Assembly (NCBI GenBank): GCA_023334545.1
Contig: JAADVB010000035.1
Span: forward strand, 42,086-106,085
Origin: Salisapilia sapeloensis
Taxonomy: Eukaryota; Oomycota; Peronosporomycetes; Peronosporales; Salisapiliaceae
Length of the DNA: 64,000 nucleotides
Direction of reading: 5' to 3'
The notes below the pieces were generated by a model that worked only from the letters and a program-made list of their open reading frames with translations, had not been told where the DNA came from and did not search any database. The position numbers and the translations under genes were made by a program. How positions within the stretch are numbered: position 1 is the first letter of the stretch; each line of letters begins with the position of its first letter. Positions 31,139 to 42,971 of the stretch are shown piece by piece.

Positions 31139-33966
31139 ATGGCACAGGAATTGATTGAAAACCAACGATGGTTCCCTTTGACGGTATGATTTGTCTATAT
31201 AAAACGTATTGGCTTCTTCTCATTGCTATCATGCACAAGCAGGGATGGTCGTATCAGCTGCATGTGGATGATCCACCTGCGTGGTGTACGCCTCAACAAG
31301 TTGCATGTCTGAGCAAAGATGAATTCCCGGATCTAGAGTGGAACTGCTACAAAGGAGACGAGTACGATCAGGACGGATGGTTATATGGCGAAAGCTTTGG
31401 TGGTGAAATGGGCAAGAAAACCATGTCATCCGTCGTCCGGACGCGTGTATGGATGGGGTGGCCGTCTGGAGAAGCACCGTCGGATGCTGAAATGCAGCAG
31501 AATGTCCAATTACCAGCTATCACTACAAAAGCACCAGCATCGAGTCAAGACGAAGAAGAAGATGATTTCGTTTTGTTTCCTTCTCCAGATAGTAGTGTAT
31601 CCCTAAAGTCTTCTGCACCAAACGGAGCGTCCTCCTCTCTTCCACCCATCACCAAGACAGAGAAAGAAAACGGTTTTTCCAGGTTCATGTCCATGGCTGG
31701 ATCGAGCATTAAAGAGGCATCGCTCATGGCATTCGAAAGTGCCCAAGCAGCAACTACTAACGCCTGGAACCCCCAGCCAGAGCTTCCACCCAACCGTCGT
31801 CGCCCTTCAGGTCCGAGAAGACCATCGACTATGGCACATGGTAGGGGCGAGATGAACGACGAAGAGGTGCAGGCGATGCAAGCGAAGAAATTCCCAGACC
31901 TGTCACCTGTAGATCGCAGTCTTGTCAGTGTCTGTGCAGACGACGTGCATGTCAAATTTAACCAGTTCGAGCCGACGAACACATCTACTTGTCGCGAATG
32001 TGGCGTCGAATTCGGTGTCACCAAGTTCCGTTTCAATTGCGGCTACTGCATGGACTCTTTCTGTCGAGAACATGTGCCTCATTGGGAAGTGCTGCATGCA
32101 TTTGGCCATACCTCTCCATCTCGACTATGTGATAACTGTCACATCGTGCTGGAAGAGCGTAAGGACCAGCAGCTTATCCAATGGCGAAATGAACGTGTCA
32201 AGGACTTTTTAAATGGATCCTTGTCTCTGTACTTTAATACGACGTCTGATACGAAGATGGATAAAGTGACAAGAGCAGTCGGTGGGACGTTTAAGATCGC
32301 GAAAGAAGCGCCTATTGGATCTGCTGCGAAGGCGGCCGTAGTGAGTGCAGACTTCCTCCTCAAGTACGGTCGCACAGGTCTCCTCGGCATCGTCCTACGC
32401 AATGAGTTCATGCAGTCGTTTGCGACATTGAAAGGTCTCATCGGTGACGTTGGGGACCTTAGTTTCCAGGACGCAGCGCTCGGAACGTACTACTTTATGG
32501 CGATGAATCGTGGTGGTCGTGGTGCCAATCCATATGCAGAGAAAGAGGCACACAGAGGAGACAAAGCGATTTCCGATGAGCTGCTGACAGATATACTTCG
32601 ATACGCTCCTTTGGCGTTGCACGCCATCTACGAAGTGAACATCTTAGATCTCCAGCGTATCGCCAAGCTCCAGACGTTTTCTCTTGTCTATGCGAATCTG
32701 CAGAGTCAGGATATCCGCTATCCATCATTTGCCTTATTAGGGAGTAAGGAGAAGAAGACTGCGTTGCTGTTGATTCGAGGATCAAAGAGCGTGCAGGACT
32801 TGTTGACGGATATTCAGGCACATCCGGAAGAGATGGGTGGAGACAATGGGAGTGGAGAAGCGAATGGAGGCGCAGTCGACGCGTTTGCACATAATGGGAT
32901 GCTAAAGGCTGCGATGTGGATGAAAGATCGGATAGTCGGGTCTTTACGATTGTTGCATCAAGAAGGATACAAGATTGTGTTTGCAGGTCACTCGCTTGGT
33001 GCTGGATGTGCTGCTTTGCTTGCTATTATGCTCCAGAAAGAGTTTCCGGGTTTAGTGTGTTATGCATATGCGATTCCTGCTTGTGTCACGTACGGATTAG
33101 CCGAGTCATGTACGTCGTTTGTTCATTCGATTGTCCTTCGAGACGATGTCGTACCACGTACCAAAGCTTCGAACGTCGTCAAGCTCGTCCAAGCGCTGCA
33201 AGACTTTCGGACGGAATGGAGGGAAGCAGCATCGGAGGATCTGAGTGCATTCGGAAAGCGTGTGTCGACGTTGTGGGCACCTCGTAAGCGAGAGTGGGCA
33301 GCACAGGACGCAGATACCTTGCCTCCGAGTACGAAGAAGGTTCCTGCAGATGATACGCAGGTGACGCATGCAGATGATGCAAGTGATGAAACGTCGTGGT
33401 CTGTAAACAAAGCGAATTTGGTTGAAAAGATGGAAGAGACAATGGAACGAGAGGAGAAATCTGCTTCTGTACCGATGGAAGTGGAGAGAAGTGAAGCGGA
33501 AGTGATGGAGGAAATGATTATGGATATTGTAGAAGATCCGAAGGAACTGTTTGTACCTGGGCAAGTGACGCACATGTACTATCATAAAGGGATCTATGAA
33601 GCAGTACATGTCGACCGTCGTTGTCCGGACTTAAGTCAGATCCCAGTCTTTCAAAACATGTTGGTGGATCACGTGGGCAAGAGCTACCTGAATGCCATGC
33701 GTATCGTTCGCGATTCGAGACGTATGAAACCAGATTTGCCAGAGTGGGTGCCGTTTGGAACCAAGACCAAGTGCATGCTTTGTGAGTCGCCGTTCACGTG
33801 GAACTCGACGTCGCAGAGTGAAGCACAACAGAATCGTGATCAGCATAATTGTATCCGATGTGGATTGCTCGTGTGTGAGGGCTGTTCCGAGAAGACGGCG
33901 TCCATCCCACAGTACGGTATCAATGATCCTGTTCGTATTTGCGACCGGTGCTACTTTGAGTCGTAA
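31139..33966 (+). CDS. Dysferlin-motif / FYVE / class 3 lipase protein
   Basis: Two exons (31139-31183 and 31243-33966) encode 922 aa. Splicing rebuilds the dysferlin/peroxin N motif ENQRWFPLTGWSYQLHVDDPPAW, followed by its C half (YDQDGWLYGESF). A FYVE-like zinc finger lies near 265-325 (CRECGVEFGVTKFRFNCGYC). A class 3 (Mono/diacylglycerol) lipase domain follows, with nucleophile elbow GHSLGAG (Ser near 599) and a downstream LRDDVVPR that could carry the catalytic Asp. A second FYVE-like finger ends the protein (CMLCESPF...HNCIRCGLLVCEGC). Neither finger shows the full RR/KHHCR ligand of classical PI3P-binding FYVE domains. Likely an acylglycerol lipase recruited to endomembranes. ATG 31139 was chosen because the frame is closed just upstream. 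Confidence 0.9.
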
Positions 33967-35220
33967 GAAGAGTGATGCTGATGGCGGAGGCGATGCGGAC
34001 GTGATAACCTCAGTAAAACATTAATAATTTCAATCCTACTTTTTCCTTTTTAATCGTGATAGTACATTACTTGCTTATATTGCTTCAGCAAACAGGAGTC
34101 TGAACGTCGCTAGTATATGCGCATTGAACCGCTTCCATTCGCACAGCATTATACTGGAGTATTTGTGCATACCATCGACTGAATCGACCCATTTAAAACG
34201 GTTACTATATCGCATAATAAATGAGGTTTTGTACGTCCAAGTTTTACATTGCACAAAGTGCCATGATCTGGCAAACGACTTTTTGTGGTAGCATGGGAAG
34301 GATCCGACATGAATACTTGATCAGGTACTTGAGTGACACGCATTGGCCTGCGGGTATATGCGATATCGTTGAAGCTGCGCTCTACATGAAGGAGCATATC
34401 TATTCCGTTGGAGATTTTTGAATGTAACGATATAATTCACGAGCTAGTCTTCAAGCTAGTTAATGATCATAAGTTGGATTTAGTAAACGCAGGTTAAGCA
34501 ATAGGTAAGAACTAGATGCTTGGCAACATGATGCACATGTTTACGAATTATCAAGTCGGCTAAAGAAACACAAAGCTTATAAAGTGATGTTTCAGTAGCA
34601 AAGTCAAGAAACAATTCTGTGAATAAAGATGAAAGCGCTTGCTATGTGTAGTGTAAAAAGATAGAGGGCGATTGGAGAAGAGTAGGACCATTTAATGCTT
34701 CAAAGAATCGATCGAGCGGCCGTACGTATCGACGGCTCTGGTATATTAACTTCAAACATTTCACTTTTACAATACTTAAAGCAAAACAGTTCTTGGGTGG
34801 TATCTATTCAGCATACAGGCTCAAAATAAAACCTTAAAATCCGTCGAATATTCGTCAGTAGATATCTTAACAGCATGACTGGTAACAATGGGAATTATAT
34901 TGTTTGGAGAGTATGCAGGAAGTCATGCAAGCTTCTTTGCCCACTAAAGTACTATAAACAGTTATAGAAGGGCATCTTGTTTACATGGTATTTTAAAATA
35001 CTTTGCTTTAGCATTTATAGTTTTGACAGCGTAGTGGTAGACAAAGCAAATATCTGCTTTTAATCGCATGAGTATCGTCACAGATAATTAAGCTACTCTC
35101 TTCCAAATAAATGACTATACAGTACTTAATCTAATATTTTGTATGTACACAACATATGCGCACTTAGTTTTGGGGAACAACAAAAGGTGGACACAAAGCA
35201 CGAAACGCGCATAAGCCACC
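33967..35220. other. Intergenic, 1.25 kb, no gene supported
   Basis: AT-rich, most strongly at 34560-35160. A 66-codon frame (34221-34421) has an ATG but no recognisable feature. No RNA gene or repeat seen. Confidence 0.5.
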
Positions 35221-38200
35221 ATGTCTTCCTTCCGATCGCTGTTGCAGACAGCCATGGGTGACGATGAAGGTCACGAACGGATTGAAGAAATCGCCCAAGA
35301 TGCAGAGAATCAAACTGCAGTAGTCGATGATGCCGACGATGACCAAAGTACGTATAATCTGCTGCTTCTATCTCATATCACAGTGGCATCCGTTCTTAAG
35401 TGAACATGAGCTAGACATGGAGATGAGCGATGGATTAGAAAGTGAAGATGAGCTGTTTGAGCCGTCATCGGAAGAAGAAATCGATGAAGAAGAAGAGTAT
35501 CAACCGGACTCTGTACCAAACGTATTGCTTCTTGTCCATCCGAGTTTATTCTACATTCGATGCGTCATAATCCAATATCAGCTTCTAACAATGGTGAATA
35601 GATGTGGGGGTCATCCAATAAACTCAGGAGAAAACGACGTACAGGTAAAAGAGGTCGAAAAGCGGGACCTAAGCAAAAGCTTGGTAGAAAGGTGGTCGCC
35701 ACAAAAATTCCCACAGAGTTGGCAGCTGATCTAGGCGAAGCAAATCTCTTATACGCTTCCCAACAGTATGATGAAGCCATCGTTATCCTAAAAGACTTTA
35801 TTAAGAAAGCACCCACAATTCCAGATCCATACCATACTCTCGGTATGATCTACGAAGACCGGCAAGAACGTTCCAAGGCTTTAGAATTTTTCCTCATCGC
35901 TTGTACTTTAACGCCTCTTGATGGAGAGCTATGGAAACGCGTCGGACGTATTGCCAAGGATGAGAATAAAATAGATCAAGCATTCTATTGTTTCCGTCGC
36001 GCCTGTAATGCAGATAAGAAAGATGTTGAGGCTCTAAACTTTGTTATTGATATCTGCCGAGAGCGAGAAGATCATCATCGCGAAGCAATGGCGTTGAGAC
36101 GCATGGCAATTAAAGCTACGCCTTGGGATTTGACGCTTTGGATTCAAGCTGCTGAAGCGCATCACACGGATAATCATCCGGAACGTGCAGTGGATGCGCT
36201 ACTTATTTGTATTGACAAGGTGAATGAAGCAAAAAGTGGTTCCTCAGAAGCACCGGAGTTGGATGAAATGGAACTTATGAGTGCGTCAGATCTGTCCAAG
36301 CTGGAATTGAATGCTGTTAATATGGTCTCCGACTTGCTGATTACGATGAAAGAGTATCAGAAGTCTATCGAAGTCATTAACAACCTATCCGAACGACTGA
36401 AAAAGGAGAACCAATCGAGTCAGCAAGAGACTGGAGAGGACATACTGCCGATGGATATCACCGTAAAACTCGGTATTTGCTACTTGTACGTCGGGGAAGT
36501 GTCGACTGCTGAAGCCTGTCTGCATCAATTATTTGATGAAGATGTAGATGATTATGGAGATTTGTATATTGACGTAGCAGATGCTTATATCAGTCTCCAA
36601 AGTCATGATAATAAGGCAGATGAGATCTTGTCTGCTTTGCTCTTTTGTGAGCAAGTACCTCTAGATCAAGTCTGGAGCAAGTATGCACTCGTTCAGTCTC
36701 GATTAGGCAATTCTAAAACATCTTTGGAATATTATGTCAAAGCAGTCGAGAGTGCTCGTCAAGATGAGACAAAGGAAGTGGATCCAGAGATGGTATTAGC
36801 AGGTATGCAAGTGGCTCGACGCGTTGGTGAAACAAAGAAAGGGCTTGGCTTGCTAGAACAAGGACTACCAGAAGTCTTCCAGCCGCCTATCCGACCATAC
36901 TTTCGTAATTCTCGACCACAAATGCCGAAAGGTGCACCGGATCAGGAGGCAAGTGCGGACGAAGAGGACTCTGACTACGTGGAAAGTGGTGACGAGGAAG
37001 AAGAGCAGGCTATGGAAGCCTTGGGGCATGATCCAGATCTTTCCTTTGAAGCTATGGACAATAGCATTCGATTGAAACTCATGATCGAGTGGGGTCACTT
37101 GAAAGCCATGGACGAATCGCCAGAAGGGATCTGCATTGTCGGTGTGCCCATCCTCATCACGTGTCTACAACAAGCGTCCAAGCGTCTTTTCATGCCTGGA
37201 CCAAAAGCGCGTGAAGATCAGCGGTTGAGAACGGCAAGAGATGCAGAGTTAGCTCACTCCGTTGGCTTCCAGACACTGCGTTCGTCCTATTTAGTAGATT
37301 GGAAAGACCCGACGCAACAGAATACAGTGCCAGGTATCATCCAGCGCGTCGCTCGGCAAGTGGTTATCACCCAAGCGTTAGGTGAAGCACAGGTCTACTT
37401 GCTTACAGTCGACGTCGCTCAAGCACTTGCTGCTGTAGGGAAGCACGTGGCTGCGATCGAATTGCTCACGGACATGAACGCGTCGTCGAAGCTTTCAGAT
37501 CCTGCTCTTCGATTTGAAATTCGTTTCTTAGCTTTAGTCATTGCATTAGAGTTTCGTGAACATCGGATGGCGTATGATTGTGCTCGTTTGAACGTCGTGG
37601 AAGACCCGACGGATATCGCTTGCTGGCATCTCTTTGCACGTGTCGTAGCATGCACTGGCGTGTATTCTTCTCATCAAAAGTTTTTATCCAAGATGCTGCA
37701 AAAGTATCCGCATTGCTATCCGGCGATTGTGATGGCAGGTCACCAATCGGCTGCATGGGACATTGCGACGTTGACGATTGGGGAGCTGACGTTGGCACAT
37801 GATAAAGCACCGGACGATCCGCTTGGACTTTTGTGCCTGGGCTTGGCCTATCTGTCTGTTTCTCAATCACGAAACGTATCTGACAGACAACACTCTGTCG
37901 CGAAGGCTTTTGCCTTCATGCAGCAGTATGAACGTTGTCGTATGGATGAAGTGCAAGTGGATCGAAGTGGCATCGATCAAGAGTTTCGACAGGTTGAGTG
38001 CTGGTATAATACCGGTCGAGCACATCAGCAATTGGTATTTATACTACATTGTTTTATAGTTGCTATAAGGTCTAATGAGTTGGTAGGGACTCTTCCATTT
38101 GGCTATTCCGATGTATGAACGAGTACTCCGGTTTTACGACGAATGTGCCGCAGCAGACAAGCAAGTACCGCCAGCGTACCTCTTATCACGAGAAACGGCA

Positions 38201-38344
38201 TACAACCTCACACTCATCTACAACAAGAGGTACGCTTTAAACTATATCAAACAACATGAACGAAGTTAATTCAGTCATGATAGTGGAGCGCATGACTTGT
38301 CGCGGTATCTCGTCGACAAGTACTTGACGCTGGATGCTGCTTGA
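35221..38344 (+). CDS. TFIIIC subunit TFC4/GTF3C3 (TPR protein)
   Basis: Five exons (35221-35347, 35415-35512, 35602-38034, 38087-38229, 38275-38344) encode 956 aa, all junctions in phase. The acidic N-terminus (SSEEEIDEEEEYQPDS) and a basic patch (LRRKRRTGKRGRK) precede two TPR arrays. The first begins LGEANLLYASQQYDEAIVIL and PDPYHTLGMIYEDRQERSKAL, the signature start of the TFC4 TPR array. The second follows an acidic linker near residue 520. The C-terminal TPRs (AYNLTLIYNKSHDSG) are completed only after splicing the last two introns. TFC4 is the scaffold of the tauA module that binds the A box of tRNA genes and recruits TFIIIB for RNA polymerase III. Confidence 0.93.
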
Positions 38345-38539
38345 AGTTGGGTACAGATGTCTTGATTAAGATGTAACATGGCTACATTTTTCCTGCTGTC
38401 TTTTCCTCCAATCATACAAGTTGCTTATCATGAATCACGGAATAAACACCAATCATCGGTAGGAAGAGTACTGCGGTGTACAAGATTCGTCACGACCAAG
38501 CATGCTCCTCACTTCTTAATTCGTACAGAGACCGAGAGT

Positions 38540-39893
38540 ATGCTACGACGTCTTCAACAGTACGTCTACCTTTTAGGTTGCTATGTCAAGTATGTAGTAA
38601 CATCGTGATAGAAAAACGTGGAACCAGTCTCGAATGGCTCACTCCATCTGGAGTCGCTCGTACGTGCGTGAAGCCGATGGGGCTGCTGTCGGGAGCGCTG
38701 CGCTTATTCGCAACAAGTATTTATCCGTCTTGCCAGAGTTTGAGCTAACATCGGGCGAAACACTGCCAGAAGTGAATGTCGAATGGGAGCAGTGGGTAAG
38801 CTTATCGCTGTCATCTATCCTCGATTTCATATCTGACGATGTCTACTAGGGAGATCCAACGTTGCCAGCAGAACGCACAGTCGTGATCCTACCATCCTTC
38901 TCACACTCGAGCCATGTTGCTCATAATCGAGACGCTCCGAGTCCAGGATGGTGGGAAAATATTGTCGGCCAGGGCAAAGCGGTCGATACGTCTCTCTTCC
39001 GAGTCATCTCGCTTTCCACTCTCGGAAGTCCTTATGGCGCTACTAGTCCAAAATCCATCGACCCTCGCACTGGTGAAGCGTATCGGGCCAACTTTCCACA
39101 GATCACACCTGCCGATATGGCTAAGTGTCATGCGCAAGTCTTGGACGACATTGGCATAGGCCGCGTCCATGCTGTTATTGGTGGGAGCATGGGCGGTCTC
39201 GTCGCGCTTGAATTTGCAGCTCAGAACCCAGACCGGATGGACAGACTGCTTGCGATGACGTGCACGGCGCAGACGACTCCTGGCACTGTTGCCATGCGTC
39301 GTACGCAACGTCAAGCGATTCTACTCGATCCTCAGTATCAGGATGGTAACTACAAGCCTGGCACCATCTTAAATGGCATGAAACTCGCTCGAGAGCTCGG
39401 CATGATGGGTTACCGGTCTCGAGAGGAGTTTGATGAACGATTTGACTGGCAGCCTTCGAACGACATCCATTTCAAGTCCTCCGCAACATTTGACGTTGAA
39501 AGTTACATGGAGTACCAAGGAAAGAAGTTTGCTCGGATGTATGATCCGAATTGTTATCTATTGCTATCGAAAGCCATGGATTTGATGAATTTAGGACACG
39601 GGTACTCGAGTCTGGCGGAAGGTATTAGCCGGATTCAATGTGAATCGATGATTGTTGGTGTGAAGCAAGATGCGTTGATTCCGATTCAGGAACAACGATC
39701 GATTGTGGACATCTTACAATCATATGGACGTGATTCTCAACTGGTTGAAGTTGATTCGAAATTTGGGCATGACACGATGTTCCAACCACAAATGCAGCTG
39801 GACATCTTTGCTCCGATCGTCCGTCACTTTGTGGAAAAGAACATGCCAGAGACGCTTACGTATGAAAAACTTCGATACGTTGATGATCTCTAG
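38540..39893 (+). CDS. MetX-type homoserine O-acetyltransferase, probably mitochondrial
   Basis: Three exons (38540-38559, 38612-38795, 38850-39893) encode 415 aa. The 20-nt first exon supplies MLRRLQQ, giving a basic, acid-free leader (RRLQQKTWNQSRMAHSIWSR) that looks like a mitochondrial presequence. Without it the protein would start at ATG 38634. The alpha/beta-hydrolase core carries the nucleophile elbow GGSMGG (Ser near 182), an Asp in VKQDALIP and a His in SKFGHDTMF, the Ser-Asp-His triad of this family. These enzymes acetylate homoserine (or serine) with acetyl-CoA for methionine or cysteine synthesis. Choice between homoserine and serine as substrate cannot be made from these motifs. 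Confidence 0.9.
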
Positions 39894-40714
39894 GCCCAGG
39901 AAGAGGCCGATGAAATTTGGTTGTTGGGACTGTATGAATTCACGAGCTCATCGTGAGAGTTTGCGAGAGCTCTGGATCTGGATATCTAATAAAATGCAAT
40001 TAATGCAACAAACTGTCTGGTCTTGAAGTATTTAAATGAAGTTCAGTCATGAATGAAGCTAAAGTAGGTAATGTCCTACCATGCAGGAGAATGATGTTGA
40101 AAGTACTTTCATGCTTCTATTCTCTGTCAATTCCTCCAAGTTGGTCAAAAACTCTTAAATGTGTAAAGAGCTTAAGCATTTTAATACTACTGTCCATCTT
40201 GTCGTCTCGGTAGTAACTTGGAATCTTGCTCTCATATAGCAAAAGACTATCTTACAAGCTACAGAAGTATTTTCACATAAGTAGCTCGTAAACATTGCTT
40301 CGTGCAAAAATAGAACGTAACTATGAGCATGCAAATAGACGAAGTAAAAGGTTCATTCTACTGTAAATGAGTTTGAGAGGAAGAATCTAGAAGGCGCGTG
40401 TTTGCTTGCAGTGAAGGTATAAAAAGTACATGCATATAAATTTTAGACAAAACCAAGTCGACGACCACATAGAAATAAGACATCCTATCACCAATTTTCA
40501 CTTCTATCGTAAAGAACTTGTCATCATACTACTCTGTGTACTCCAAGACCCACTCAAGTAGATAAAACTCAGTTTGCTGGATGATGAAAACGGGAATGCA
40601 TGCGTGATCGACATATATCTTCGCAGATTACATAATCGAGAGTTAAAAGTTTCAAGTTCTACTCTGACTGTCATAAATCGATTTAAATCTTCAGACACAA
40701 GCGAAAGTATCATC
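39894..40714. other. Intergenic, 0.8 kb, no gene supported
   Basis: AT-rich. In-frame codons extend upstream of the next gene to an ATG at 40574, but homology of the product starts at 40715, so this is treated as leader. A TATAAAA-like string occurs near 40420, about 290 bp upstream of the start codon; its role is unknown. Confidence 0.45.
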
Positions 40715-41459
40715 ATGGCCCCGAAGACTGTCCTCATTACTGGTGCTTCCCGAAGCATTGGTCTCGAACTTGCAAAGGAGTACACGGCTCTTGGTTGGAA
40801 TGTCATTGGTGCCGTCCGCAATCCGGACTCAGCTACCAAGGTACAGGCTATTATATAAACTACTTCAAGCAAATTTACTCACGCGATGATTGCAGCTCAA
40901 GGAGCTGAACCCGTACAAGGTTGTCCGATTGGATGCCAAGGACGAGAACTCCATTTTGGAGGCTGCCAAGGCTCTCGAGTCGGAGCCCATCGACTTGCTC
41001 ATTAACAATGCCGGCATCTTCGAGCAGCGTGGCATCGATGCTACGACGAAGGAAGATATGATGGAGCAGTTTGAAGTGAACGTCACGGGCCCGTTCTTGG
41101 TCACGCGTGCGCTCATCCCGAACCTGAAGAAGGCGGTCGAGATCAATGGTGGAGCCAAGGTCGCCCAGATGTCGTCGTTCCTCGGCAGCGTCGAGCTATC
41201 CCCACCGATGTCCATCGGCTACAGCGCTTCCAAGGCAGGACTTAACATGGTTATGAAGCTATTCACGCAGCAGCACAGCGACGACAAGATTACTAGTGTG
41301 AGCTTGCACCCTGGCTACGTCGCGACGGACATTAACAACCACGAAGGTGATGTCAAGGTGACTGACAGCGCCAAGGGCCTTGTGCGCGTCATTGAAGGTC
41401 TCACGCATGCCGAGACCGGCAAGTTCTTCGACTACACCGGAGCTGCCCTTCCGTGGTAG
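40715..41459 (+). CDS. Short-chain dehydrogenase/reductase (SDR family)
   Basis: Two exons (40715-40840 and 40896-41459) encode 229 aa, a standard classical SDR length. The Rossmann motif reads VLITGASRSIGLELA (usual TGxxxGIG, with Ser in place of the second Gly). NNAG follows, then the catalytic Ser in MSSFLGS, YSASK with the catalytic Tyr and Lys, and the HPGYVATDI loop. The substrate is unknown; the C-factor/sniffer-like group has this general form. Codon use is GC-rich and C-ending, like RPSA, suggesting high expression. The start ATG is in a good context (CATCATGGCC). Confidence 0.92.
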
Positions 41460-42971
41460 ATTTAATCTTGACTATTAAATAAAAGCCCACGTAGCTTGAA
41501 ATTGCAACAATCTCTTTGTATTCACACCGTTCTTACAGGCTACATCAAGTCAGTAGGGGATGGCAGCATATTTATTACCTCTGTAGGATACATGCGCTCG
41601 CTTGGGCTTATTCCTGTCTACTGTATCATCGTGAAAGTAACCTAGAGACCCTAATGTTGAAGTGAAATTGGTCATCGATATGGAAAGATGGATGTGTACT
41701 AGTGTTAAAATATTAATAGCTGTAACAGCAGAACGCCAGCTATGAGGATAATGTTGAGATACTAATACGAAGAATGAAGTGACAGCGGGACATGTAGGCC
41801 TCGCCAAAAATTCTACATCAAGGTAAGCTGTCTAAGGACTAACGTACCAGCCTGAACTGCAGACAACGGATTACCATCCCATACCAATGGTTAGATTTTT
41901 ATTGGGTCCAATGTGGTCCTTGGTCCGACTCGGTTTTCAACACATCGGGCCAAGGACCACATCGAATCAAGCATGAATTCTACTAATTCAAGAGGTTCAG
42001 TGTTGGAGGTACGCCATTTTTATCGACTACTGCCGTTGCAGTTTAATATGATGCAAGGCACATCTAAAGTTTTAAGGGTGGTCAAATATCCGACAAACAT
42101 ACCGTATGGCCAATAGCCGCAATTTATTTAAGCAGGATTCGTAGCCTTCATATACGACTAGAGACATTGAGTTAAAGGAAAGTGGTAGCACCACGATGAG
42201 TATTAAACCTATGGTGATCTCAAAGCAGTACAAGATGTCTGATGGTCAAAATATCGACCTAAACTATTCCTAATATTTATGCATCACAAACTCAACATGT
42301 ACTAGTCAACCAATGGCTTATCAGTATTAGATGAAGTATGTAGGTATTAAATCTTGTTTGGTATTAACATGAGTATGGACAGAAATTCAGAACTAGCAAA
42401 ATGAAGAAAGAGGAATTTTAGTAGCTTAGACACATCCTTATGTACGCATTAAGGCATCGCCATTTCTCACAACCAGGCAGTCATTGTACGGAACGAGAGA
42501 TAGTCTGCCTAAACTACCAGCTAATACTTGCTAGCACCACCCACTTAATATACCTTTAGCTCAGCCTAGATAAAGAAATACCAGGATAGCTTTACCATGT
42601 ATGCAAGTTTTGTGGGTCACTTTTCAAAGCTGTGCTCTGTAAGCAATAGCAAGATTGAGATACACAGACATCAACTTTGCACTACGCACACACAGAAAGA
42701 TTATGTGAAAGTACTACTTTCGATTTACAATCCACCACTCTGATGAAAAGCTACTTTAACGCTCCGAGGAATTATCTCTTGAACTTGAAGTCTTGATACA
42801 AAGTACAAGTTGATCGGCACACTCCGTCGTAGTCTCACGAAAAAAGCCCTAATAAAAACCAACACCTAAATTTTGTTCTGAACAACAACCAACCTCCTCC
42901 TCCCATACTTTATCCAAGTCAGATGAAACCTATAGACACATACCGGACATACTCAGACAACAACTTTTCAA
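41460..42971. other. Intergenic, 1.5 kb, holds one inverted repeat
   Basis: No supported gene on either strand. The only structure seen is the hairpin-forming inverted repeat at 41911-41962, listed separately. Confidence 0.5.
41911..41962. repeat. 18-bp inverted repeat with 16-nt loop
   Basis: Arm 41911-41928 (ATGTGGTCCTTGGTCCGA) is the reverse complement of 41945-41962 except for one position, which could still pair as G-U in RNA. The loop is 16 nt. It lies far from any gene. It could be a terminator-like hairpin, a processed small RNA, or the remains of a small inverted-repeat element; none of these is shown. Confidence 0.75.

Noticed and set aside
30811-31158. 115-codon plus-strand frame upstream of the lipase gene
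   Set aside because: It overlaps the lipase start in another frame and lacks any family resemblance; likely leader sequence.
34221-34421. 66-codon frame in the 33.9-35.2 kb gap
   Set aside because: Has an ATG but no signal peptide, domain or composition bias that would separate it from chance.
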